Shown here in pieces: positions 1 through 8,428 of a stretch of 35,143 bases of DNA. Source of the DNA: Selenomonas sp. (GTDB lineage: Bacteria > Bacillota > Negativicutes > Selenomonadales > Selenomonadaceae). The stretch covers positions 1 through 35,143 of the forward strand of contig NZ_JALFCU010000098.1 in assembly GCF_022771645.1 (NCBI RefSeq). The letters run 5' to 3'. Under the pieces are notes generated by a model that saw only the letters and a list, made by a program, of their open reading frames with translations, was not told the origin of the DNA and did not search any database. Made by a program: the position numbers and the translations under genes. Each line of letters starts with the position of its first letter. The first letter of the stretch is position 1.

Positions 1-27
1 GCGCTGCGGTTCCTGTTTTTTATGGCA

Positions 28-390
28 TCACGATGCATGAAGCGCGTGGTGTTCGGACAAGAGATAGACGCAATATTGGTTCAGGCTGATGCCTTCGCGT
101 TTCGCACGTTCCGCGAGCTTCTTGTGGAGGCTCTTCGGCAGGCGCAACTTGAACTGGCCGGAGTAATCTTCCGTGCGCGCGGGCTCGGGGATGGCGATGC
201 CGCCTTCGAGGGCAGCCGCGAGCCACGCTGTTTTCGCATCCTTGATATTCTCCATCGCCTCGTCGACCGTCTCGCCGCACGACAGGCACCCCGGGAGCTC
301 CGGAACCGCGACCGTATAGCCGCCCTCCACATCGTCCTCATACAACTCGACGCGATAAGGAAGATGGAGATAATATTCGATGTCTTTCAT
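28..390 (-). CDS. hicB: HicB-family antitoxin
   Basis: Predicted antitoxin of a HicAB type II toxin-antitoxin module; 120 residues. The N-terminal half has the HicB partial RNase-H fold pattern (YRVELYEDDVEGGYTVAVPE, then LPGCLSCGETVDEAMENI). The C-terminal half (about residues 75-115) looks like a ribbon-helix-helix DNA-binding segment (FKLRLPKSLHKKLAERAKRE), so it should bind its own operator. The ATG overlaps the stop of the upstream short ORF by one base (TGATG), which suggests translational coupling. A GTG three bases upstream (393) lies 8 nt from an AAGGAG and may be the true start. A full-length HicA gene is absent. The family assignment is firm; whether the gene is still functional is not known. 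Confidence 0.85.
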   Translation of the reverse strand: MKDIEYYLHLPYRVELYEDDVEGGYTVAVPELPGCLSCGETVDEAMENIKDAKTAWLAAALEGGIAIPEPARTEDYSGQFKLRLPKSLHKKLAERAKREGISLNQYCVYLLSEHHALHAS

Positions 391-479
391 CACTGTTCAC
401 GCTCCTTTTCGACCGCATCACGAACCATTTCGACATAGATGCGTTTGATTTTGCCATGCACGGGAATCGTGATCGGCAT
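390..479 (-). pseudogene. HicA-like C-terminal remnant (29 codons)
   Basis: A short frame directly upstream of hicB and overlapping it by one base. Its start, MPITIPVHGK, followed by a helix-like stretch ending in EKEREQ, resembles the last strand and helix of HicA toxins, which are usually 55-85 residues. The same frame stays open upstream (HFILHHTFRKSGR) as far as a TGA near 537, but there is no start codon there and that stretch overlaps the promoter. The first helix and the catalytic-histidine segment of HicA are therefore missing or untranslated. It could be a decayed toxin or a leader peptide that couples hicB translation. The HicA similarity is by eye. Confidence 0.45.
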
Positions 480-507
480 GCGCCCCGATTTCCGAAAGGT
501 ATGATGT

Positions 508-537
508 AGTATAAAATGACACCGTATGTGGTGTCAA
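508..537 (-). promoter_or_regulatory. hicB promoter with palindromic operator
   Basis: On the minus strand TTGACA (532-537) lies 18 bp from TATACT (508-513), a strong sigma-A type promoter reading into the short ORF and hicB. A perfect inverted repeat, GACACC-N6-GGTGTC (518-535), overlaps the -35 box and fills most of the spacer. That is where an autorepressing antitoxin would bind. The sequence is direct observation; binding by HicB is inferred. Confidence 0.75.
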
Positions 538-553
538 GAAAAAATTCATACGA

Positions 554-583
554 AAAGCGCCCGAGCGGATGGCTCGGGCGCTA
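554..583 (-). terminator. Terminator after tadG
   Basis: A perfect 11-bp stem (557-567 with 573-583, arm AGCGCCCGAGC) with a 5-nt loop is followed on the minus strand by a short T run. It lies 12 bases past the tadG stop and closes the Tad locus. Confidence 0.85.
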
Positions 584-594
584 AAATTGGATCT

Positions 595-1920
595 TCAGAA
601 GCTGTCATATCCCGGGATGTCGTCCGTGTCGTCGGTGAGCGTGGCGCTGCCGCTGCCGGCGGTGCCGCCGCCTTCGTGGATGCCTGCGTAGACGTAGTGG
701 CCGCGGCCGCCCTGGAGGTTCAGCGTCCGCGCGACGAGGCTGCCGTTGAACGTGCCTTCGTTCGCGTTGATGAGGACGCCTTCGTCACTCATCGTCGGCG
801 CGTAGACGATGCCGGAAAACGTGTGGCCGTTGAGATTCATGTGAACTTGCGATCCCTTGTCCACATCCGAGGGATCGAGGCAGATGATGAGCGGGCGCGT
901 GGTGTCCGCTTTCACATCAATATTGATGACGCTGAGGCCCGTCGTGGTGCCGGCCTTGATGATGAGATACGCCGGCTTCGTCGCATCGCCGGGGAGATCG
1001 TGCTCGATGGCGAGGTTGATGTTATTGTTCGCCTTGTTGAGGTCGTAGTACAGGATGTCGCTCGTGTTCCACGCCGTTTCCTTCGGATTTTGCTCCGTCG
1101 TCGACGTGAGGCCGCTGATCATGCCGGAGATATGGTCGTTCCAGTACGCATTGATGTCGTATGTGCCGTCATACTGTTCCTTTGACCACCAGCCGCCGCC
1201 CTGCGTCGTGTCCTGTCCGTTCTCATCGTACGACGCGCCGGTTTTCGCCTTGCAATCGCCGACGGAGAGCTTCGAGTTCTGCGCCGTGCGCGTGAAGAAG
1301 ACGTCGAGCTTGTTTGTCTGCGTGCTGTGCTGGATCTCGACGTTCTTGTTCAGGTAACGGATGCGGCCGTCGAACGTCGTGCGGATCTTGTCCGTCAGCG
1401 TGAAGTTGTCCGGGCTGTCGATGGAGTTGACGTTTGTGAGCTTGTCCTTGAAGATGAAGAGGTCGTTGAACCAGTGCGTGCCCTGTTCGGCGTGGAGCTG
1501 CGCGATGGATTTCGCAGAGATCGAGACGTTCGTGTAGCCGAAATATTTCATGAACATCGTCGGCACGTCTTCGTCGGCGCGCACGGCGTAGTATTTCGTG
1601 CTCTTGTTCGTGCTGTAGAAGAGCTGGTGCTTCTTGAGCGTGAGGTCGCAGCCGTTGTCCTCCGCGAGGTAGCCCTCGGCGGCTGTGCCTGCCGCCGTCT
1701 CGTCGAACGCGCCCGTCTTCCAGTTCATGCCGGAGTACGCGCCGCCGATGGCGGCGGCGTCGGCGGCGTTCTGCAGGCGGGACTTGTGCATGTAGACGTT
1801 GCCCGCGTCCACGGAGAGCCCGATGCCGGCGAGCGCGACGGGGAGGGCGAACGCGGTGAGGACGAGGATGGAACCGCGCTGCCGGAGGGCGGCCCGGAGG
1901 CTGCGCATGAAGTTTTTCAT
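595..1920 (-). CDS. tadG: TadG-like Flp pilus assembly protein
   Basis: Pseudopilin-like envelope protein of the Tad system; 441 residues. The N-terminus has the TadE/TadG-like pattern: a basic stretch, RGSILVLTAFALPVALAG as membrane segment (about 15-40), then VDAGNVYMHKSRLQNAADAA, typical of the family. The remainder should be extracytoplasmic. It ends with a beta-rich region, including LIICLDPSDVDKG, NLNGHTFSGIVYAP and FNGSLVARTLNLQGG, that is also found in the truncated gene at 22074-22379. The tail is Gly/Thr/Asp rich. It is the last gene of the locus, followed by a terminator. No von Willebrand domain was recognised by eye. An internal start at the fifth residue (Met) is possible. Confidence 0.8.
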   Translation of the reverse strand: MKNFMRSLRAALRQRGSILVLTAFALPVALAGIGLSVDAGNVYMHKSRLQNAADAAAIGGAYSGMNWKTGAFDETAAGTAAEGYLAEDNGCDLTLKKHQLFYSTNKSTKYYAVRADEDVPTMFMKYFGYTNVSISAKSIAQLHAEQGTHWFNDLFIFKDKLTNVNSIDSPDNFTLTDKIRTTFDGRIRYLNKNVEIQHSTQTNKLDVFFTRTAQNSKLSVGDCKAKTGASYDENGQDTTQGGGWWSKEQYDGTYDINAYWNDHISGMISGLTSTTEQNPKETAWNTSDILYYDLNKANNNINLAIEHDLPGDATKPAYLIIKAGTTTGLSVINIDVKADTTRPLIICLDPSDVDKGSQVHMNLNGHTFSGIVYAPTMSDEGVLINANEGTFNGSLVARTLNLQGGRGHYVYAGIHEGGGTAGSGSATLTDDTDDIPGYDSF

Positions 1921-2055
1921 GGGGAGTTCCTTCCTTTCTGTTGAAGTAATGAGATGTATGAGGACGTGCGCGCACCGGCGACATCAAAAGACCTGCAAAC
2001 TCATTCGCCATACAAGCGACCCGCTCCTGGCGCTGCGCTTCGCTCCGCGCCTGTC

Positions 2056-2131
2056 CTCTACCTAAAGGATAAAGCGACCACATCGGCGCTAAAGCGCCGT
2101 GTGTCTGCTTTTCCCTAAGGGAGAGGCTTTT
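2056..2131. repeat. Dispersed repeat, internal hairpin module
   Basis: About 75 bp lying between the DUF192 gene and tadG. It matches 32708-32780 almost base for base: TCTACCTAAAGGA, a GGCGCTAAAGCGCC hairpin, CTGCTTTTCCC, then GGGAGAGGCT. The flank (2036-2055) has the short CGCTTCGCTCCGCG palindrome. The rest of the 1921-2130 gap shows no gene. Confidence 0.75.
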
Positions 2132-2484
2132 TAGTTTGAGGTTTCTTCTGGTATAAGCTTCTGTCCAATTTCCAAAGATAATGCATTCGCCGTGCCGCTC
2201 GGGAGTTCGATGACGCCGTGGGCGCCGGGGCACCACGAGCAGCCGATCCACGGGCGGAGGTGGCGGGCGATTTTTTGGATGGTGAAGTCTTTGTCGACGT
2301 AGACGGCGTCGATGGCGAAGCGCATGAACATCATATGGATGCTCGCGCAGGGGGCGAGGTAGAGGCCGTGGTTCTTCGCGAGGCCCTTCCGCAGCATGAG
2401 GCCGCAGAAGCGCTTGAAGAAAGTATCTGCTATTTCCAGAGAGATGAGTTGATTCGTTTGGGTTTTAAATTGACTTTGTGTCAT
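2131..2484 (-). CDS. DUF192 family protein in the Tad locus
   Basis: DUF192 family, 117 residues; biochemical function unknown. Recognisable family segments are RFCGLMLRKGL, IHMMFMRFAIDAVYVDKD, CSWCPGAHGVIELPSGTANA. No clear signal peptide. The start at 2484 is chosen because AAGGA lies 7 nt upstream; an alternative at 2505 lacks this. It lies between tadC and tadG, with a repeat element on each side, so it is probably cotranscribed and may act on pilus or envelope assembly. That role is inferred from position only. Confidence 0.8.
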   Translation of the reverse strand: MTQSQFKTQTNQLISLEIADTFFKRFCGLMLRKGLAKNHGLYLAPCASIHMMFMRFAIDAVYVDKDFTIQKIARHLRPWIGCSWCPGAHGVIELPSGTANALSLEIGQKLIPEETSN

Positions 2485-2521
2485 GGGACATTCCTTCGAC
2501 TGCACAATCGATTGTATTGTT

Positions 2522-2590
2522 ACGTCGTACCTTCGACACCCTTTCCGTCGCCTGCGGCGCCACCTTCCCCTGAGGGGAAGGCTTTTTTTG
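2522..2590. repeat. Dispersed repeat, single-arm copy
   Basis: Contains GTACCTTCGACACCCTTTCC, a GGCGCC-type palindrome and the hairpin CCTTCCCCTGAGGGGAAGG followed by a T run on the plus strand. Reverse-complemented, it matches the copies at 31684-31750 and 32530-32595, including GTGTCGAAGGTACGACG. It lies between the tadC stop and the DUF192 start. Confidence 0.8.
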
Positions 2591-2599
2591 TCTCTAGCG

Positions 2600-3579
2600 T
2601 TACAAATTTTTCATAAGAGACAAAATGGCCGGCATGAGGGCGACGACGAAGAAGGCAGGGAAGATGAAGGCGACGAGCGGGAAGATGATCTTGACCGGGG
2701 CTTTCATGGCTTCGGCTTTGACGTACTGGCGATGGCGCTCGCGGATGTTGTCGGCCTGGTTCTTCAGCGTCTTGCCCATGCTCGTGCCGAGGCGCTCGGC
2801 CTGGATGATGGACGTGGTGAAGAGCGAGACGTCCTGGACGTCGCATCTTGCGGCCATGCTGCGGAGTGCCGTGCGGCGCACGATGCCCATGCGGACGTCG
2901 TCCTGCATGCGGCGGAATTCATCGACCAATGGGCCTTTCATGCGCTCCGTGATCTTCATGAGCGCGCCGTCGAACGAGAGGCCGGCCTGGACGCTGACGC
3001 AGAGGAGGTCCATGCACTCCGGGAGCTGCTGGCGGATGGCCTTCTGGCGGTTTTTGCGCGCGATGTTGAGGAAGAACGACGGCGCGCCGGCGCCTGCGAG
3101 CGTGAACATGACGAGCAGCGCGGTGTGCTGGACGAAGTTGTAGTCTTTCCCTTTCAGCAGGAAATAGAACATCACGAACATCATCGCGCCGGAGAGCAGG
3201 CTCGTGAAGAGAAATTGCGGCAGCGGCCACTCGTGCTGCTTGCCGGCGATGATGAGGTTTCGCTGGATCTTCTGCAGGAGCTCTTTCGGCGTGAGGCGCA
3301 TGAGGCGGTCGCCGAGGCCTTCGACGATGGGCTTCACCGTGCGCTCGACGAAGTCTTTCTGCTCCTTCGAGAGGATGGCGCGCGACTTGCGTTTTTTCTG
3401 CCCGCCTGCGAGGATGCGTTGCTCCTGCTGGCGCTCGATGAGCGGGTTGACGCGCAGTTGCGTGATGCGCTTCTGCACCTCGACCTGCGGGCGCACCTGC
3501 TTCTGCAGGAGCGCGTAGAGGAGCAGGAAGACGACGAGGCCGACGGAGACGGCGAAGATGAATTCGAGGAATGCGAACA

Positions 3580-3580
<1 letters not shown>
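2600..3580 (-). CDS. tadC: TadC, inner-membrane platform protein (T2SS-F family)
   Basis: 326 residues. It is one of the two GspF-like inner-membrane proteins that, with TadB, form the platform on which the CpaF ATPase acts. Hydrophobic segments lie at about 3-24, 122-142, 152-172 and 298-320. The T2SS-F domain (about 185-310) contains LPECMDLLCVSVQAGLSFD and FTTSIIQAERLGTSMGKTL, both typical. It starts with an ATG overlapping the cpaF stop by one base (TGATG), so it is translationally coupled. It is called TadC rather than TadB because of its place after cpaF and the cytoplasmic stretch at 25-120. Confidence 0.92.
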
Positions 3581-4983
<1,403 letters not shown>

Positions 4984-5013
4984 AAACCAATCCCTCCATC
5001 GAGAACCGCTTCG

Positions 5014-5565
5014 TCAGCGATTTTGTATTTCATCATACATCGTATACGTGATGGCGAGGCCATCGCTGAACGGCAAGCTGTTCCCGGCGTCCGTCTTGCC
5101 CGAGCCATCGTTCCAGCGGAAATTGTAGAACGTCTCGAACATCCGCGCGAGGAACGCGCCGGTGTTGAGCTTCGCCTTGATCGTGACGGTCACGTTGTGG
5201 ATGCCGGTCGCCGCGTCCGTCTCGTAAGCGATCTGATAGTTGTTCGGATCGTATTCCACCCCGTTCTTCGTGAAAAGGAAGATGGGGTCGCCGAGCGCCT
5301 CCGAGGGCATGCGGCCAGTCTTCTCGAGCTGCTTCTGCTTGATGACCGTCCCGGATTCGGTGGAGAGCGCCGCCGTGCGCGCCGTGCTGCGCGCGATGTC
5401 GTTCAGCGTGACGTAGTCGGCGAAGAGGAAGCCGAAGTACAGGATGCCATAGAGCGCGAGCAGGAAGAATGGAAACACCATGGCAAACTCAAGCAGGCTC
5501 TGCCCCTTGCGGTTTCGCAGGCGCTTGCGCCAGCGGCTCAGCGTATGTTCCATCGCACAGAACAT
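5014..5565 (-). CDS. tadE: TadE-like pseudopilin
   Basis: 183 residues, minor pilin-like protein of the Tad system. A basic N-terminus (RWRKRLRNRK) precedes GQSLLEFAMVFPFFLLALYG, the TadE-type prepilin and hydrophobic segment, with the conserved Glu at position 5 after the Gly. The rest is extracytoplasmic. The start at 5565 is chosen because AGGGAGG lies 9 nt upstream. A longer frame reaching 5655 would run through the terminator hairpin and is not real. The conserved Gly-Gln-Ser segment suggests processing by a prepilin peptidase, which is not in the window. Confidence 0.88.
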   Translation of the reverse strand: MFCAMEHTLSRWRKRLRNRKGQSLLEFAMVFPFFLLALYGILYFGFLFADYVTLNDIARSTARTAALSTESGTVIKQKQLEKTGRMPSEALGDPIFLFTKNGVEYDPNNYQIAYETDAATGIHNVTVTIKAKLNTGAFLARMFETFYNFRWNDGSGKTDAGNSLPFSDGLAITYTMYDEIQNR

Positions 5566-5617
5566 GCGGACGCGCCTCCCTTCCATATTATGAAATAACA
5601 TACAGAAATTCGTTTCG

Positions 5618-5660
5618 AAAAAAAACTGCCATGCGCCGCATCCGCGCAGCATCATGGCAG
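5618..5660 (-). terminator. Terminator between flp genes and tadE
   Basis: On the minus strand CTGCCATG (5653-5660) pairs with CATGGCAG (5626-5633). Further GC pairing is possible inside the loop, and eight T residues follow (5625-5618). It lies 18 bases past the second pilin stop and 53 bases before the tadE start. It should end much of the pilin transcription while letting some read through to tadE-cpaF-tadC. Confidence 0.8.
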
Positions 5661-5677
5661 CGATCTTTCGATCTTAT

Positions 5678-5875
5678 TCAGTTGCCCGCGAGGGCTTCGA
5701 CCCGCGTCTGGACGGCGCCGTACAGACCATCGATCATGTCCGGCATCCATCCCGGCGCGGCGAAGACCGTCGCGGCGATGGCACAGATGAAAGCGGCAAT
5801 GAGCGCGTACTCGACCATGCCCTGCGCTTTCTCGGAGAGGATTCCGCATCGTAGGAAGTGCGATGTCGCGCTCAT
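5678..5875 (-). CDS. flp: Flp-type pilin (second)
   Basis: 65-residue Flp/Fap prepilin. A short leader ends LSEKAQG; predicted cleavage after this Gly leaves MVEYALIAAFICAIAATVFA, with the conserved Glu-Tyr pair and hydrophobic assembly helix. The mature protein is about 45 residues and ends GAVQTRVEALAGN. GAGGAGG lies 8 nt before the ATG. Compared with the first pilin it has an APGWMPDMIDG segment in place of the Ser/Ala-rich tail, so it is a divergent paralogue and not a recent duplicate. Confidence 0.92.
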   Translation of the reverse strand: MSATSHFLRCGILSEKAQGMVEYALIAAFICAIAATVFAAPGWMPDMIDGLYGAVQTRVEALAGN

Positions 5876-5913
5876 CCTCGTGGCCTCCTCTGTCAGTGCG
5901 ATGAATGTTCCGA

Positions 5914-6126
5914 TTACGACTGAGCCTTGGACGCAGCGTTCGAAGCAGCGTTGCTGACCGAGCCGAACGCCGTGTTGATTGCGCTGGAGAAGCTGCCATC
6001 GGAAGCGAAGACAACAGCAGCCACGCCGCAGATGAACGCAGCGATGAGCGCGTACTCGATCATGCCCTGTGCTTTTTCAGAGACAAAACGAGCTTTGAGA
6101 TACTTTGCGATTTCGAGTTCCAACAT
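5914..6126 (-). CDS. flp: Flp-type pilin (first, probably major)
   Basis: 70-residue prepilin. The leader MLELEIAKYLKARFVSEKAQ is followed by Gly, the expected cleavage point, then MIEYALIAAFICGVAAVVFA with the Glu-Tyr motif. The tail is Ser/Ala/Asn rich (SSAINTAFGSVSNAASNAAS), typical of a major Flp pilin. AGGAGG lies 10 nt before the ATG at 6126. An upstream in-frame start at 6201 is rejected because it would include the ribosome-binding site. It is first after a strong promoter, consistent with high expression. Confidence 0.94.
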   Translation of the reverse strand: MLELEIAKYLKARFVSEKAQGMIEYALIAAFICGVAAVVFASDGSFSSAINTAFGSVSNAASNAASKAQS

Positions 6127-6171
6127 AATAATACAACCTCCTAGAAATATAAAAACAAAAATATATGTGAT

Positions 6172-6188
6172 TCTCCTCGGGGAGGAGA
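6172..6188 (-). promoter_or_regulatory. Stem-loop in the flp leader
   Basis: TCTCCTC-GGG-GAGGAGA, a perfect 7-bp stem with a 3-nt loop in the roughly 105-nt untranslated leader of flp. No T run follows, so it is not a terminator; it may protect the mRNA. It contains GAGGAG but lies about 45 nt from the start codon. Confidence 0.5.
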
Positions 6189-6236
6189 TTCCCAAGCACA
6201 TCTACGTGATTAAAGCTTCTTTATAATTGTGACTAT

Positions 6237-6265
6237 AGTCTACACCCTTTTTTTTCTCTTGTCAA
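6237..6265 (-). promoter_or_regulatory. Promoter of the flp operon
   Basis: Minus strand TTGACA (6260-6265), 17-bp spacer with an A-rich run, TAGACT (6237-6242). It lies just upstream of the tadB stop (6273-6275) in transcription terms reversed, that is within 35 bases after tadB, and starts a separate unit for the pilins and downstream genes. Confidence 0.8.
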
Positions 6266-6272
6266 CAGTAAA

Positions 6273-7286
6273 TCAAGCCTTAATATCAACAATTTTTCGG
6301 ATGACGACAAAGCCGATGATGATCATGACGATGGCGCCTGCAATGGCGATGTGCCCGCGCGGATCCTCGAACAGCGGGTCGAGATACCCAGGCGAGGCCG
6401 TGTACAAAAATCCGCCGAGCGCGAACGGCAGCGCGGCCAGCACAATGCCCGTCATGCGGCCCTGCGCCGTGAGGGCCATGACCTCGCCGCGCATGCGCAC
6501 GCGCTCTTGGATCGTCTCGCTGATCGTGTCGAGGATGTCGGCGAGGTTGCCGCCGACTTGGCGCTGGATGAGCACAGCCGTGACGACGAGCTCGAAGTCC
6601 GGGCTCTGCACGCGCTCCTGCATGTGCGTGAGCGCCGTCTCCATCGTACTGCCGAGGTTGATCTCGCGCAAGACTTTTTCGCTTTCGCGCCCAATCGGCG
6701 CATCCATCTCGCGCGCGATGAGCTCGAATGCCTGGATGAAGGAGAAGCCGGCACGCAGCGCGTTCGCGCTCATCTCGAGCATGCCGCCGAGCTGGTTCAT
6801 AAACGCCTTCTGCCGGCGCTGGATGGAAAAGCGCAGGTAAAACCACGCGAGACCGATGCCGCCCGGGAACGCGAGGAACGCGTATGTCGGCGTCATCGTC
6901 AACAGCATCGTGACGAGCGCGGCAAACGCACCGAGGAGCAGCGCGATGACTTCAAAGTCACGCCCGAGGAGCGGCCAGTCGGCCTGCTCCATCAAGGCAT
7001 TGAGCTTGTCCTGGAGCTTTGCGCGCGGCAAGCGCTTCGAGTGCTTCTTGACGAAGCGCAGGAAACGTTCCTGCAACGCTTCCTTTTTCTCCTGGCGTGG
7101 GCGCCCCGTGGGAGCTCCGCGCAGGCCGCGCGGCTGCTCGGCATCGGGGCGCTTCGCCGAGACGTTAGAAAACGTCGTCAGGCGTTTTTTCAGACGGTCT
7201 TCCTGCCGCTTGCGCACGATGACGAGCGCGGAGAACAGGGAGAATGCGACGATGGCCGTCAGGACGGCGATGAGTACCCGGATCAT
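6273..7286 (-). CDS. tadB: TadB, inner-membrane platform protein (T2SS-F family)
   Basis: 337 residues, the partner of TadC in the inner-membrane platform. One N-terminal membrane segment (3-24) is followed by a basic cytoplasmic stretch (25-105), two segments at about 112-132 and 134-152, the T2SS-F domain (about 164-290: LGGMLEMSANALRAGFSF, LIQRQVGGNLADILDTI) and a C-terminal segment (312-330). The ATG overlaps the cpaE stop by four bases (ATGA). It is the last gene of the upstream unit before the flp promoter. Confidence 0.92.
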   Translation of the reverse strand: MIRVLIAVLTAIVAFSLFSALVIVRKRQEDRLKKRLTTFSNVSAKRPDAEQPRGLRGAPTGRPRQEKKEALQERFLRFVKKHSKRLPRAKLQDKLNALMEQADWPLLGRDFEVIALLLGAFAALVTMLLTMTPTYAFLAFPGGIGLAWFYLRFSIQRRQKAFMNQLGGMLEMSANALRAGFSFIQAFELIAREMDAPIGRESEKVLREINLGSTMETALTHMQERVQSPDFELVVTAVLIQRQVGGNLADILDTISETIQERVRMRGEVMALTAQGRMTGIVLAALPFALGGFLYTASPGYLDPLFEDPRGHIAIAGAIVMIIIGFVVIRKIVDIKA

Positions 7287-8413
7287 GCGCGCGCCTCCAT
7301 CGCGACGTGGCTGCCGCGCGTGAGCTGGTCGGCGAGCTTGTTGACGGCTTGTGTCAAGGCGCTCGACGGCTCGATGTCGACGGCCATGCGGCCGTTGTCG
7401 GCCGCCGTCGAGACGATGTCATACGCGTTTGGGATGACGGCCGCGACAGGGAAGCCGAGGTCGTCCGACAGTTTTTCACGGGACGCGGCGTTGCATGGCG
7501 TGACGCGCGTGAAGATGGGCTTGACGCGTTCCTGGTAGTCCGGCCAGTCCTTGAAGATTTCGAGCGCTCGCATCATGTGGTAGACCTCGTAGCCGTCGTT
7601 CTTCATGGCGCAGAGGAACGTCGCGTCCGAGGCCTCGGCCGCCGCGATGGACGTCGGGTTGAACGCCTGCGGCACGTCGATGAGCACGTAGCGGAACAGC
7701 TCGCGCGACATCGCGACGATGCGCTCGAAGCCGTCGATGGCGACGCGGTCGATGAGATTCGGCGTGCGCGTGCCGCAGAGGACGCGCACGTTCTCCGTGA
7801 CGGGCATGAAGTACGATGAGAGCGAGACCGGCTGCAAGAACTCGCTGTCGCGCACGGCCTCGACAATCGTCGTCGCCGGTTGCAGGTTGAAGAACACGGC
7901 CATGTCGCCGAACTGGAGGTCGGCGTCGATGATGCCGACCTGCTCGCGCGTGCGGCGCGCGAGCGCGAGGGCGAGGTTCGCGATCAGCGTCGTCTTGCCG
8001 CTCTTGCCTTTCAGACTGAAGAACGTGTAGACGGACGAGTCGCGGCCGCTGCCATTCTTCGCGAAATTCTCGACGGCTTCCTTGAGCTCCTCCGTCGTGA
8101 ACGGCTTGACGATGTAGCCGCTGCCACCGGCCTGCAGGAAGCGGCTCGCCGTGTCGGCGCGCCACTGGTCGCCCGTGCAGAGGATGGGCAGGCGCGGGAA
8201 CGCTTCGTGGAATTTCTCGAGGAGGCCGATGGCGTTCTTGCCCGTCGTGTCAAAGAGGATGAGGTTCGGCTGGAACATGCCGCCCTGGCCGATGGCGTCC
8301 GTCGCCGTCTGGAACCTCCGCACGACGTGGAAGCCCGCCGTGTTGTTGATGGTTTCCTCGAGCTGGCCGCCCATGATGAGGTCGCGCTCGTACAGGAGCA
8401 CGTTATATTCCAT
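7283..8413 (-). CDS. cpaE: CpaE/TadZ, receiver-like domain plus MinD-type ATPase
   Basis: 376 residues, polar-localisation ATPase of the Tad system. Residues 1-120 form a receiver-like domain: LILFDTTGKN holds the Asp where phosphorylation occurs in true receivers, and GYIVKPF keeps the Lys-Pro. Residues 125-370 are a MinD/ParA ATPase with deviant Walker A LKGKSGKTT (134-142, signature Lys kept) and IIDADLQFGD. GGGAGA lies 8 nt before the ATG. It overlaps tadB by four bases. Other segments include VLIDVPQAFNP in the switch II region. Confidence 0.9.
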   Translation of the reverse strand: MEYNVLLYERDLIMGGQLEETINNTAGFHVVRRFQTATDAIGQGGMFQPNLILFDTTGKNAIGLLEKFHEAFPRLPILCTGDQWRADTASRFLQAGGSGYIVKPFTTEELKEAVENFAKNGSGRDSSVYTFFSLKGKSGKTTLIANLALALARRTREQVGIIDADLQFGDMAVFFNLQPATTIVEAVRDSEFLQPVSLSSYFMPVTENVRVLCGTRTPNLIDRVAIDGFERIVAMSRELFRYVLIDVPQAFNPTSIAAAEASDATFLCAMKNDGYEVYHMMRALEIFKDWPDYQERVKPIFTRVTPCNAASREKLSDDLGFPVAAVIPNAYDIVSTAADNGRMAVDIEPSSALTQAVNKLADQLTRGSHVAMEARA

Positions 8414-8428
8414 AGGACGATTCTCCCT

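Noticed and set aside
5566..5655. Upstream extension of TadE
   Set aside because: It crosses the terminator hairpin and its T run, and the AGGGAGG site points to 5565.
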